A stretch of DNA of 64,000 nucleotides, from positions 62,001 through 126,000 of the forward strand of contig NZ_RYDL01000003.1 of NCBI RefSeq assembly GCF_003968755.1. Reading direction: 5' to 3'. Origin of the DNA: Flavobacterium sp. RSP15 (GTDB lineage Bacteria; Bacteroidota; Bacteroidia; Flavobacteriales; Flavobacteriaceae). The position numbers were made by a program, and so were the translations under genes. The notes beneath the pieces are model-generated. The model saw only the letters and a program-made list of their open reading frames with translations, made no database searches and was not told the DNA's origin. Every line of letters starts with the position of its first letter. The stretch's first letter is position 1. Positions 39,932 through 48,902 of the stretch are shown piece by piece.

Positions 39932-40783
39932 ATGAACAAATCTATTTCAATTTCTAAATTTCATTTTATAATTTTTCTATTATTGGCCTTTTGTTCCATT
40001 CAAGCTCAAACTCCAAAAGGAACCTTATTTATCATTGGCGGTGGAAACAGATCAGATAAACTGATGACCTGTTTATTGTCGCTTTCTAAATTAGAAGCAA
40101 AAGATTATATCGTCGTATTACCCATGTCCAGCGAAGAGCCAGACAGTGCCTACATTTACTTCAATGATCAGCTAAAAAGGCTAACGCCAAATCCCATAGT
40201 GATGCTCAATTTTGATAAAAAAACCGCAACTAATCCAAAATGGATTGACTCTCTTCAAAAGGCAAAACTCATTTTTATAAGTGGAGGCGACCAAACCCGA
40301 TTCATGGATATCATCAAAAACACTCCCATTAAAACAGCCATTCATCAAGCCTACAAAAACGGAAGTACCGTTGCCGGAACAAGTGCTGGAGCAGCGGTAA
40401 TGTGCGAACACATGATCACCGGAAATCAAAAATTAAATCCGGTATATACTGGAACTTTTGACAACATACGCCACAATAATCTCGAAACAACAGAGGGTTT
40501 AGGCTTAATGAAAAACGTGATTATTGATCAGCATTTTCTAAAAAGAAGTCGATACAACCGTTTATTATCTGCTATGGTAGAATTCCCTTCTCACGTCGGA
40601 ATAGGAATTGATGAAGCCACAGCTATCATTGTTCAAAATAAAACTATAGAAATTACAGGAGAAAGCGAAGTTATCGTAATCAAAAATCCAAAAGGGATTC
40701 AAAAGTCAGGTACAAATAATCTTATATCCATAGAAAGTCTGGAAATGAGTATTTACAATAATGGTCAAAAATTTAAAATATAA
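39932..40783 (+). CDS. Cyanophycinase-like S51 peptidase, exported
   Basis: A 283-residue protein with signal MNKSISISKFHFIIFLLLAF ending around SIQAQ. The peptidase-S51 (class I glutamine-amidotransferase-like) fold has GTLFIIGGGNRSDKLM near 31, LIFISGGDQTRFMD near 111, and the catalytic serine in VAGTSAGAAVMCEHM near 152. The C-terminal signature IDQHFLKRSRYNRLLSAM near 202 and GIGIDEATAIIV near 225 are strong for cyanophycinase, which cuts multi-arginyl-poly-aspartate. Secreted homologues may act on other aspartyl peptides. It follows the D-aminoacylase fusion by 42 bases on the same strand, suggesting an operon. Confidence 0.9.
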   Translation: MNKSISISKFHFIIFLLLAFCSIQAQTPKGTLFIIGGGNRSDKLMTCLLSLSKLEAKDYIVVLPMSSEEPDSAYIYFNDQLKRLTPNPIVMLNFDKKTATNPKWIDSLQKAKLIFISGGDQTRFMDIIKNTPIKTAIHQAYKNGSTVAGTSAGAAVMCEHMITGNQKLNPVYTGTFDNIRHNNLETTEGLGLMKNVIIDQHFLKRSRYNRLLSAMVEFPSHVGIGIDEATAIIVQNKTIEITGESEVIVIKNPKGIQKSGTNNLISIESLEMSIYNNGQKFKI

Positions 40784-40882
40784 AATTATTATCCAATTAT
40801 AAAAACGGTCTGAAATTTATCTTACTTACGCTTATGTAAACTCTCCGGTATTTATCAGAATTCCAACTACTAAGAACACAAC

Positions 40883-40960
40883 ACCACAAACCGCACCAGC
40901 AATAACAGTTTTGGTCCAAGACGTCCGAGTCAAAATAACGACAGACGCTCTAATAGATAA
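40883..40960 (+). pseudogene. Orphan 3' end of an rhlE-like gene
   Basis: The frame encodes [20 protein letters not shown] followed by RRSNR-stop, the same tail as the helicase gene ending at 31284, but with synonymous third-base changes (for example AAC GAC AGA CGC against AAT GAT CGA CGT) and three extra residues before the stop. A stop codon lies just upstream at 40871, and no helicase domain precedes it. It looks like the stump of a second, diverged copy of rhlE. Confidence 0.75.
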
Positions 40961-41033
40961 CAACTTAGAAAATACTTTTTTTTTAGGAGCAGAACGAGTT
41001 CGTTTTTTAAGAACGTATTTCCCGCTATACATT

Positions 41034-41076
41034 AAAATCCTTATTAGGGCTGAACACCAGCCCTAACAAGGATTTT
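41034..41076. other. Alternative stem-loop in copy 2
   Basis: aaaatccttattagggct (41034-41051) and agccctaacaaggatttt (41059-41076) pair over 18 bases with one mismatch and a 7-base loop. It occupies the position of the 15-base stem of copy 1 but shares no stem sequence with it except the right flank ggatttt. Confidence 0.7.
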
Positions 41077-41428
41077 CATTTCTATCGGGGCTATTTAGAT
41101 CGTTTTTATTTTTATCATAGCATTTTGTATTTAACTCTTTGAAAAACAAAGTCGAGCTCGTTTCCCGCTGCCCGCTACGCAAAGTCTCCGACTTTGAGTA
41201 TGTGTTTTTCAGTCTTCGACTGATCTTAAAATTCAAAGATTCAAAAAACAAAATCGGTTAAAAACCGAAAGTCACTTCCTCAAAATCCGAGATTTTGTGG
41301 AACGTTGTGATAAACATCTGAAATTAAAAATTGTTGATCAAAAACCCCAACTCTGCTCCACTTTACACTGAAAATTGTTGTTCCCAAATACAACAATAAT
41401 TTAAAGCTTTATTTTACAAATAAGTATT

Positions 41429-42214
41429 CTATTCATATGTAGATAATATTTGTTTTTTATAGCAATATGGTATCGCCAGATCTTCATTGGTGTTTGCGAC
41501 AGCTTCTGTCATGGCGATTTCATACGTATTCAAATCTAGCTTAAGAATAGTACCTACTTTGCTAAACTCTTCATTAATCTTTGCATTCAAGATTAGTTGT
41601 TCATTTGTTATTGGATGATTAAAAATTAACTGATGCGCATGAAGCATCATTCCTTTCAGTTCAAAATTCTCCAACCATAATTTATTTTGCTTGTTACAAC
41701 CATGTGGCCGACTTCCTAAAATGGGATGAAAAATATGTTTGAAATGTTTTCGTAATTGATGCATACGTCCAGTTTCAGGAATCGCTTCTACCAAACAATA
41801 TCGTGACGTTGGTTGATTGTTAAAATCTAACTCAATTTCGGTAGTTTGCAATCGATGAAAGTAGGTTATTGCATTTTGTATAACACCATCATTATTGGTT
41901 AAATCATAATCAATCGTTAGTTCTTCGGGTGACCAACCACGTAAAATTGCTAAATACTTTTTTTCGACTTCGCGTGTGGCAAAACGATCATTCATAATTT
42001 TTAAAACCTTTTTATCCAACGCAAATAACAAGACACCAGATGTTTTGCGATCTAACCGATGAATAGGATAAACGTGTCGCCCTCCTATTTGATTTCTCAA
42101 TTCTTGAATAGCAAAAACTTTTGCATCACGCGCATAGAATGATTTGTGAACCAACAAGCCACTTGGTTTATTAATTGCTATGATATATTCGTCTTGGTAA
42201 AGAATTTCTAACAT
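41429..42214 (-). CDS. TruC-like RluA-family pseudouridine synthase
   Basis: A 261-residue synthase. MLEILYQDEYIIAINKPSGLLVHKS is the TruC-type N-terminus, lacking an S4 domain. The catalytic block YPIHRLDRKTSGVLLFALD is near 50-68. ETGRMHQLRKHFKHIFHPILG near 148-168 is the second conserved block. Escherichia coli TruC modifies uridine 65 of certain tRNAs. It is separated from the upstream ComM-like gene by a terminator, so it is probably transcribed on its own. Confidence 0.88.
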   Translation of the reverse strand: MLEILYQDEYIIAINKPSGLLVHKSFYARDAKVFAIQELRNQIGGRHVYPIHRLDRKTSGVLLFALDKKVLKIMNDRFATREVEKKYLAILRGWSPEELTIDYDLTNNDGVIQNAITYFHRLQTTEIELDFNNQPTSRYCLVEAIPETGRMHQLRKHFKHIFHPILGSRPHGCNKQNKLWLENFELKGMMLHAHQLIFNHPITNEQLILNAKINEEFSKVGTILKLDLNTYEIAMTEAVANTNEDLAIPYCYKKQILSTYE

Positions 42215-42225
42215 TTGGCAAAAAT

Positions 42226-42253
42226 AAAAGAGATTTCTATCGAAATCTCTTTT
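42226..42253 (-). terminator. Terminator between comM-like and truC-like genes
   Basis: aaaagagatttc and gaaatctctttt form a perfect 12-base stem with a 4-base loop, flanked by T runs on the minus strand. It lies beyond the end of the gene at 42343 and before the start at 42214. Confidence 0.75.
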
Positions 42254-42342
42254 TTAACTTATTTATTTCTATTCTTTTCTTTTTCCCCCGCTAGCGCGAA
42301 GGTATTCTCATTTTTGCAGCCGTGAAACATCTGAAATCTATT

Positions 42343-43878
42343 TTAGCCCAACCACCCATCACGATCCAAACTTCTATACTGAATCGCTTCAGCAATGTGG
42401 CTGGAAACCACTATTGGAGCCGCATCAAGATCAGCGATCGTGCGTGCGACCTTCAAAATACGATCATAGGCTCGAGCCGATAAATTTAATCGTTCCATCG
42501 CTGTTTTCAATAATTGTTTTGAAACATCGTCCAAGGCACAATATTCCCGAATGTGTTTGGTATTCATTTGGGCATTGTAATGGATATTTTCCATTTGCTC
42601 AAAGCGTTCGGTTTGAATTTCTCGAGCCGCTGTCACTCTTTTGCGAATGTCTACACTACTTTCTGCTTTTTGATCATCCGATAATTTTTCGAAAGGGACT
42701 GGTGTCACTTCGATATGAATATCAATTCTATCTAATAAAGGTCCCGAGATTTTACTCAAATACCGCTGCATTTCGTGTGGTGAAGAAGTTTGTGGCGAAT
42801 CCGGATCGTTGAAAAAACCACTTGGACTCGGATTCATACTTGCCACCAGCATAAACGAGGATGGATAAGTAACTGTAAATTTAGCTCTGGAAATAGTCAC
42901 TTCTCGATCTTCCAGCGGTTGGCGCATCACTTCCAGAACATCGCGTTTAAATTCCGGCAATTCATCCAGAAACAAAACGCCATTGTGCGCCATTGAAATT
43001 TCGCCGGGTTGCGGATAACTGCCGCCGCCAACAAGCGCCACATTCGAAATAGTATGGTGCGGGCTACGAAACGGACGCTGATTCATCAAACCTACTTCCT
43101 TCAATTTTCCGGCAACACTGTGAATTTTTGTGGTTTCTAATGCTTCACGCAACGTCATGGGAGGCAAAATACTAGGCAGTCGCTTAGCTAACATGGTTTT
43201 TCCGGCACCCGGTGGACCAATCAAGATAATATTATGCCCGCCGGCAGCCGCAATTTCCATACATCTTTTTATAGACTCCTGCCCCTTGACATCACTAAAA
43301 TCAAATTCAGGAAAGTCTAATGTTTTATAAAATTCGGCTCTGGTATCGATTGTTGTTGGTTCCAAAGTCCCTTTTCCTTCTAGAAAGTCAATTACTTCCT
43401 GTATGTTTTCTATTCCATACACATTTAATCCTGCAACAATTGCTGCTTCTTTCACATTTTGCTTTGGAAGAAAAAAACCTTTAAAACCCTCTTCTTTTGC
43501 TTTGATAGCAATCGGCAAAGCGCCACGAATGGGTTGCAAACCTCCGTCAAGCGAAAGCTCTCCCATGATTACATACTGGTCAATTTCATCGGCTTTAATC
43601 TGCCCAGAGGCTACCAGAATACCAATTGTCAAAGTCAGATCATACGCAGAACCCTCTTTTCGTAAATCTGCAGGAGCCATATTGATGGTTATTTTTTTGC
43701 CAGGCATTGAGTAACCATTATTTTTGAGCGCTGCCGCAATGCGGTAACTGCTTTCTTTAATAGCATTATCTGGTAATCCAACTAAATGGTATCCAATCCC
43801 TTTATCAATATTTACCTCAACGGTAATTGTTGTGGCTTCAACGCCAAAAACTGCACTTCCAAAAACTTTAACTAGCAT
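42343..43878 (-). CDS. Magnesium-chelatase-like AAA ATPase (ComM/YifB family)
   Basis: A 511-residue protein of the ComM/YifB family, which acts as a branch-migration helicase in DNA uptake and recombination in other bacteria. The N-terminal ChlI-like domain begins MLVKVFGSAVFGVEATTITVEVN. The AAA core has Walker A IGPPGAGKTMLAKRLPS near 217-233, then HHTISNVALVGGGSYPQPGE, Walker B LFLDELPEF near 295 and the sensor LVASMNPSP near 345. The C-terminal Mg_chelatase_C domain contains NLSARAYDRILKVARTIADLD. It is probably single-gene on the minus strand. Confidence 0.95.
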   Translation of the reverse strand: MLVKVFGSAVFGVEATTITVEVNIDKGIGYHLVGLPDNAIKESSYRIAAALKNNGYSMPGKKITINMAPADLRKEGSAYDLTLTIGILVASGQIKADEIDQYVIMGELSLDGGLQPIRGALPIAIKAKEEGFKGFFLPKQNVKEAAIVAGLNVYGIENIQEVIDFLEGKGTLEPTTIDTRAEFYKTLDFPEFDFSDVKGQESIKRCMEIAAAGGHNIILIGPPGAGKTMLAKRLPSILPPMTLREALETTKIHSVAGKLKEVGLMNQRPFRSPHHTISNVALVGGGSYPQPGEISMAHNGVLFLDELPEFKRDVLEVMRQPLEDREVTISRAKFTVTYPSSFMLVASMNPSPSGFFNDPDSPQTSSPHEMQRYLSKISGPLLDRIDIHIEVTPVPFEKLSDDQKAESSVDIRKRVTAAREIQTERFEQMENIHYNAQMNTKHIREYCALDDVSKQLLKTAMERLNLSARAYDRILKVARTIADLDAAPIVVSSHIAEAIQYRSLDRDGWLG

Positions 43879-44110
43879 CTGTTTTTATTTGATTTTAAAA
43901 TTAATGAAACTTTTCTTATTATTATTATAAATCTTACATAAATTCCAATAAAATAGTGAAAAGCAAAAATTTAATCAAAAAAAATAAAAATACTTTGATA
44001 TACGGCCCAATACAGTACATTTTTCATAATTACGAAATGTTAAAATTAAAAAAAGTGAAGGTATACCATTAACATTTTTCTACTTTTAGAAAATAATTAG
44101 AAACCACACT

Positions 44111-47107
44111 ATGAAAAAAATCCTACTCCTACTCTGTTTGAGCTTTTTGGTACCAAAAACCTATGCTCAGGAATACTTTCCCAATAATGAAGGTGTTCAA
44201 AACAAAAACACAAATTTCACTGCTTTTACCAACGCCAAAATTTATGTTACCCCAACACAAATTATTGATAAAGGAACTTTATTAATTCAAAACGGAACAG
44301 TAATTGGTGCAGGTGCTACCATTACTATTCCTAACAATTGCGTTACTATAAATCTGGAAGGAAAATCAATATACCCCTCCTTTATTGACATTTATACCAG
44401 TTTTGGAATTGAAAAACCAAAAGGAATAACAAATACGGAAAGAAATCCTTTGTACGATACTAAAAGAGTGGGATATTATTGGAATGAAAGTATTCGCTCA
44501 GAAGTAAATGGATATGAAAGTTTTAAATACGACCCAACTAAAGCAGAGGAGTTGTTAAAAGCAGGATTTGGTGTTGTAGGTACTCACGTTCCGGATGGAA
44601 TTGCCCAAGGATCCGGAATGTTAATCGCTTTGAACAACGCTGATAAAAGCACACAATTATTATCTGACAAAATCACTAATCACTTTGCATTTACAAAAAG
44701 TGCCACTACAAATCAATCCTATCCTAGCTCATTAATGGGAATGATGGCCTTATTACGCCAAATGTACTTTGATTTAGATTGGTACAAAAAAGGGAATGCT
44801 GCAACCAAAGATTTATCATTAGAAGCCTTATCAAATAATGAAAAATTAGTTCAAATTTTTGCTTCGGAGGATAAATTAAATAGTGTTAGAGCTTCTAAAA
44901 TAGCAAAAGAATTTGGATTGAACTATGTATTGAAAGGCATAGGAAATGAATTTGAAAGAATTGAAGAAATAAAAAAAACAAATTCTAAATTTATTATTCC
45001 AATCAATTTCCCTGAAGCTTATGATGTGTCTGATCCGTACCAAGCCAATCAAATGGAATTGAAAGATTTGCGTTTCTGGAATCAAGCCCCTACTAATTTA
45101 AAGGTTTTGTCTGATAACGGTATTGTTTTCGCCTTGACGACAGACAAATTAAAGAAGGTGGAAGATTTCAGAACCAATCTTCTAAGAGCCATTAAATATG
45201 GTTTTGATACAACCAAAGCATTAGAAGCACTGACAACAATTCCAGCATCAATTTTAGGAAAAAGCAACGAAATTGGAAGTTTAAAAACCGGAAGTCTAGC
45301 TAATTTTGTGATCACCTCCGGAGAAATATTCGAAGAAAAAACAATCGTTTACGAAAACTGGGTTCAAGGAAGTAAGTATGTCATCAATGATATTATGGTT
45401 AAAGACATTCGTGGCAAGTATGACTTAACGGTCAATAACACCAAATACAAATGGGCTCTTGACGGCGACATAGCTGCACCAAAATCAGAAATCACAAGTG
45501 TTGATGCTAAAAAAATAAAGTCTAAACTTACTATTGCTAATAACTGGATTTCAATAATAATCAAACCCAATGATTCTACAAAAACCAGCTTTACAAGAGC
45601 AACAGGATACATAGACGATATTGAGAAAATTTCTGGAAAAGCAATTTTATTCAATGGAAATGAAGTGAAATGGAGCGCTGTAAAAACGGCTCCTTTTGTA
45701 AAAGCGGTTGATTCTTCAAAAATTGAAAAAAACAATATGATCCTCCCTACAACATTTCCAAATGTTGCCTTCGGGACGGTAAAAAAAGCAACACAACAGA
45801 CACTTTTATTCAAAAATGCCACGGTTTGGACCAATGAAAAAGAAGGTGTATTGGAAGAAACAGATGTTTTAATCAAAAATGGAAAAATTGCTGCTATCGG
45901 CAAAAACCTGTCTGATGCTTCCGCCACAGTTTTAGATGCAAAAGGCAAACATTTGACCAGCGGAATAATCGATGAACATTCCCACATAGCCATTTCAAGA
46001 GGTGTCAATGAAGGGGGACACAACTCCAGTGCTGAAGTAACAATTGAGGATGTAGTCAATTCCGAAGACGTTAATATCTATAGAGATTTAGCTGGTGGTG
46101 TAACAACTTCGCAATTATTGCATGGTTCAGCTAATCCTATCGGAGGACGCTCTGCCATTGTAAAATGGAAATGGGGCGCTTCTGCAGAAGAAATGCTTTA
46201 CAAAGACCAGCCAAAATTCATTAAATTTGCTTTAGGTGAAAATGTGAAACAAGCCAACTGGGGAATTACCAACCCTACTCGTTTTCCTCAAACAAGAATG
46301 GGTGTGGAACAGGTTTTTACAGATTATTTTCAACGTGCAAAAGAATATGACTTGGCTTGGAAAACTTATAATTCAAGTGGTAAAAAAGGAAAAGGGAAAG
46401 CGCCAAGGGTAGACTTAGAACTACAGACTCTAGCTGAAATCCTTAATAAGGAACGTTTCATTTCCTGCCACTCTTATGTACAATCTGAAATTTTGATGTT
46501 GATGAATGTTGCCGAAAAATTTAACTTTAGAGTAAATACCTTTACACATATCCTTGAAGGATACAAAGTAGCCGATGAAATGAAAAAACACGGAGTAGGA
46601 GCCTCGACGTTCTCGGATTGGTGGGCGTATAAATTTGAAGTGAATGATGCCATTCCCTTCAACGGTCCAATCATGCACAATGCGGGACTTGTAGTAGCCT
46701 ATAACTCTGATGACGCTGAAATGTCCAGAAGATTAAATCAAGAAGCTGCAAAAGCAGTGAAATATGGAAACATTTCAGAAGAAGAAGCATGGAAATTCGT
46801 GACTTTGAATCCTGCAAAATTATTGCACATTGATGATAAAGTGGGAAGTATAAAAATAGGAAAAGATGCTGATGTAGTACTTTGGAACAACAATCCTTTA
46901 TCTATTTATGCTAAAGCTGAAAAAACAATAATTGAAGGTGTCATTTATTATGATGTGCAAAAAGATGAAGCACAAAGAGTAGCAGTTGCCAAAGAAAGAA
47001 ATGAGTTAATAGGCCAACTATTGCAAGAAAAAAACAAAGGAATGATCACTCAAGAGCCTAAAAAGAAGGAAAAAATAGAATATCATTGTGATTCTTTGGA
47101 ACATTAA
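44111..47107 (+). CDS. Exported double amidohydrolase-family protein
   Basis: A 998-residue exported protein with signal MKKILLLLCLSFLVPKTYAQ. It holds two amidohydrolase (imidazolonepropionase-like) modules. The first (about 30-440) has KSIYPSFIDIYTSFGIEKPKG where an H-x-H metal site normally stands, so it has lost its first metal ligands. The second (about 570-985) keeps LTSGIIDEHSHIAISRG with H-x-H near 622, GGVTTSQLLHGSANPIGGRSA near 660, FTHILEGYKVADEM near 813 and YNSDDAEMSRRLNQEA near 865. It is predicted to be a periplasmic peptidase-like or cyclic-amide hydrolase whose N-terminal half serves structurally. The substrate cannot be assigned. It is 44 bases upstream of a related gene. 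Confidence 0.85.
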   Translation: MKKILLLLCLSFLVPKTYAQEYFPNNEGVQNKNTNFTAFTNAKIYVTPTQIIDKGTLLIQNGTVIGAGATITIPNNCVTINLEGKSIYPSFIDIYTSFGIEKPKGITNTERNPLYDTKRVGYYWNESIRSEVNGYESFKYDPTKAEELLKAGFGVVGTHVPDGIAQGSGMLIALNNADKSTQLLSDKITNHFAFTKSATTNQSYPSSLMGMMALLRQMYFDLDWYKKGNAATKDLSLEALSNNEKLVQIFASEDKLNSVRASKIAKEFGLNYVLKGIGNEFERIEEIKKTNSKFIIPINFPEAYDVSDPYQANQMELKDLRFWNQAPTNLKVLSDNGIVFALTTDKLKKVEDFRTNLLRAIKYGFDTTKALEALTTIPASILGKSNEIGSLKTGSLANFVITSGEIFEEKTIVYENWVQGSKYVINDIMVKDIRGKYDLTVNNTKYKWALDGDIAAPKSEITSVDAKKIKSKLTIANNWISIIIKPNDSTKTSFTRATGYIDDIEKISGKAILFNGNEVKWSAVKTAPFVKAVDSSKIEKNNMILPTTFPNVAFGTVKKATQQTLLFKNATVWTNEKEGVLEETDVLIKNGKIAAIGKNLSDASATVLDAKGKHLTSGIIDEHSHIAISRGVNEGGHNSSAEVTIEDVVNSEDVNIYRDLAGGVTTSQLLHGSANPIGGRSAIVKWKWGASAEEMLYKDQPKFIKFALGENVKQANWGITNPTRFPQTRMGVEQVFTDYFQRAKEYDLAWKTYNSSGKKGKGKAPRVDLELQTLAEILNKERFISCHSYVQSEILMLMNVAEKFNFRVNTFTHILEGYKVADEMKKHGVGASTFSDWWAYKFEVNDAIPFNGPIMHNAGLVVAYNSDDAEMSRRLNQEAAKAVKYGNISEEEAWKFVTLNPAKLLHIDDKVGSIKIGKDADVVLWNNNPLSIYAKAEKTIIEGVIYYDVQKDEAQRVAVAKERNELIGQLLQEKNKGMITQEPKKKEKIEYHCDSLEH

Positions 47108-47151
47108 GCTCAAGAAATCTACGTTTCTTAAATCTAAAACAATAAAATAGG

Positions 47152-48456
47152 ATGAATAAAAATATATATATTTTACTATTGGTATTTAGCATATCAATAC
47201 TTACAAAGGCACAGCAAGCTCCTGCTTCAAAACAATCAAAATCTATTTTAATTCTAAATGCAACAGCACATTTAGGAAATGGCGAAATAATCGAAAACAG
47301 TGCTATAGGATTTGTAGAAGGCAAAATTACATTAGTGGCAGATGCCCGATTAATAAAACTAGCTCAAGGAGCGTATGATATTACCATTGACGCCAGCGGA
47401 AAACACGTATATCCTGGATTTATAGCGCCCAATTCTACCTTGGGCTTAGTCGAAATAGATGCCATAAAATCTTCTGATGATGAAAGCGAAATAGGAAATA
47501 TGAATCCTCACGTAAGAAGTATTATTGCCTATAATGCTGATTCAAAAGTAATTGAAACCATTAAACCAAACGGAATTTTGATGGCGCAAATTACCCCACG
47601 TGGCGGAAGAATTTCAGGCACTTCATCCATCGTTCAGCTTGATGCCTGGAACTGGAAGGATGCACTGATAAAAGAAAATGATGGGATTCATCTTAATTTC
47701 CCTTCTAGTTTTAAAAGAAGTGGTTCCTGGTTTGAACCCGGAACAATTGAAGCAAATAAAGACTATAGCAAACAACACTCAGAGATAACTACTTTTCTGA
47801 CTAGCGCAAAAGCATACTTAGCAGATAGCCCCAAAGAAAGAAATTTGATTTTTGAGGCTACAAAAGGATTGTTTGACGGAAATCAAACCTTATTCATACA
47901 CGCAAATGAAGAGAAACAAATTATTGATGCTATACAAATGGCAAAAGAAAATGGGGTTAAAAAAATAGTAATTGTTGGTGGTTATGAAGCGTATAAAACG
48001 GCTGACTTACTTCAAAAAAATAACATTGGAGTATTATTAAAAAGAGTGCATGATATGCCTGAAAATGAAGATCATGACATTGATTTACCGTACAAAAACG
48101 CTAAATTATTGACAGATAAAGGCGTTATTGTAGGCTTGGAAAACAGCGGATCCATGGAGCGTATGAATACCAGAAACTTACCTTTCCTGGCCGGAACATG
48201 TGCTGCTTATGGACTTGACAAAGAAAAAGCGCTACAACTAATAACATTCAATACCGCCAAATTATTAGGGATCGATAAACAATGTGGTACTTTAGAACAA
48301 GGAAAGGATGCTACCTTATTTATTTCTGAGGGTGATGCTTTAGACATGAGAACGAACAAACTAACTAATGCTTTTATTCAAGGCAGAATGATCAGTCTTG
48401 AAACACACCAAACAAAAATGAACGATATTTATAAAACAAAATACAATCAAAAATAA
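47152..48456 (+). CDS. Exported amidohydrolase-like protein, metal site degenerate
   Basis: A 434-residue protein with signal MNKNIYILLLVFSISILTKA. The amidohydrolase fold is recognisable from ILNATAHLGNGEIIENSAIGFVEGKI, HVYPGFIAPNSTLGLVEIDA, LFIHANEEKQIIDAI, and AAYGLDKEKALQLITFNTAKLLGIDKQCGTLEQGKDATLF. The H-x-H of the first metal site is absent (GFIAPNST), as in the N-terminal module of the previous gene. It is likely a partner subunit or a pseudoenzyme. It lies 44 bases after the double amidohydrolase and 8 bases before a PH-domain gene. Confidence 0.82.
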   Translation: MNKNIYILLLVFSISILTKAQQAPASKQSKSILILNATAHLGNGEIIENSAIGFVEGKITLVADARLIKLAQGAYDITIDASGKHVYPGFIAPNSTLGLVEIDAIKSSDDESEIGNMNPHVRSIIAYNADSKVIETIKPNGILMAQITPRGGRISGTSSIVQLDAWNWKDALIKENDGIHLNFPSSFKRSGSWFEPGTIEANKDYSKQHSEITTFLTSAKAYLADSPKERNLIFEATKGLFDGNQTLFIHANEEKQIIDAIQMAKENGVKKIVIVGGYEAYKTADLLQKNNIGVLLKRVHDMPENEDHDIDLPYKNAKLLTDKGVIVGLENSGSMERMNTRNLPFLAGTCAAYGLDKEKALQLITFNTAKLLGIDKQCGTLEQGKDATLFISEGDALDMRTNKLTNAFIQGRMISLETHQTKMNDIYKTKYNQK

Positions 48457-48464
48457 CAAATACA

Positions 48465-48842
48465 ATGGGACTATTTAACGCCATCCTGGGCAATGCCTCT
48501 GAAGTAAACATTAAAGATGTTACTACTGAATTTGAGCCAATATTAATTGATGGAGAAACAATCGAAAAAGCATATAAATTAATTCGGGATATGTTTGTTT
48601 TCACTAATAAAAGATTGATTCTGGTCGAAAAACAATTGGTTGGAACCAAGGTTGATTATATGTCAATTCCGTATTTGAGTATCAAAAAATTCTCTAAAGA
48701 AAGTGCTGGAATATTAGATATGGATGCCGAGTTGAAAATTTGGTTAAACAATGACGCAACCCCAATTGTAAAACAATTTGGTAAAGGTGGTAATAACATT
48801 AATGAAGTTTACAAACTTTTAAGCAAACATCTTTTAAAATAA
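48465..48842 (+). CDS. Bacterial PH-domain protein
   Basis: A 125-residue cytoplasmic protein with a single bacterial pleckstrin-homology domain of the YvbH/DUF1696 kind. FEPILIDGETIEKAYKLIRDMFVFTNKRLILVEKQ is the diagnostic N-terminal half, followed by KVDYMSIPYLSIKKFSKESAG and LKIWLNND. Function unknown in most bacteria. It starts 8 bases after the amidohydrolase-like gene and may be expressed with it only by proximity. Confidence 0.88.
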   Translation: MGLFNAILGNASEVNIKDVTTEFEPILIDGETIEKAYKLIRDMFVFTNKRLILVEKQLVGTKVDYMSIPYLSIKKFSKESAGILDMDAELKIWLNNDATPIVKQFGKGGNNINEVYKLLSKHLLK

Positions 48843-48861
48843 GAATATCCTTTAGTTTTTG

Positions 48862-48902
48862 AAAAATGCATCACTTGTAGCTATACAATTGGTGCATTTT
48901 TT
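48862..48902 (+). terminator. Probable terminator after the PH-domain gene
   Basis: aaaaatgca (48862-48870) and tgcattttt (48893-48901) form the base of an imperfect stem with a loop of about 22 bases containing further partial pairing, followed by T residues. The rest of the spacer to 49173 is AT-rich and shows no gene, and no clear nitrogen-regulatory site was found before the ammonium transporter. Confidence 0.5.

Larger units (their letters stand above)
40883..41231. repeat. Duplicated segment, copy 2
   Basis: About 349 bases matching 31216-31577, starting with an rhlE-tail fragment and ending at gatcttaaaa. The block ttttttttaggagcagaacg, the block tttctatcggggctatttag and the structured element (stem at 41140-41211) are conserved almost base for base. 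Its central stem-loop (41034-41076) is different from that of copy 1. Confidence 0.9.
40784..41428. other. Spacer holding the second copy of the duplicated segment
   Basis: 40784-40882 is unremarkable AT-rich sequence. The duplicated segment follows (40883-41231, separate entries). From 41232 to 41428 is AT-rich spacer up to the TruC-like gene, with no further gene. A 66-codon minus-strand frame at 40832-41032 runs antisense through the duplicated segment and is not accepted. Confidence 0.6.

Noticed and set aside
40832..41032. 66-codon minus-strand frame over the second repeat copy
   Set aside because: It runs antisense through the rhlE-tail remnant, whose coding sense is clear from synonymous changes.
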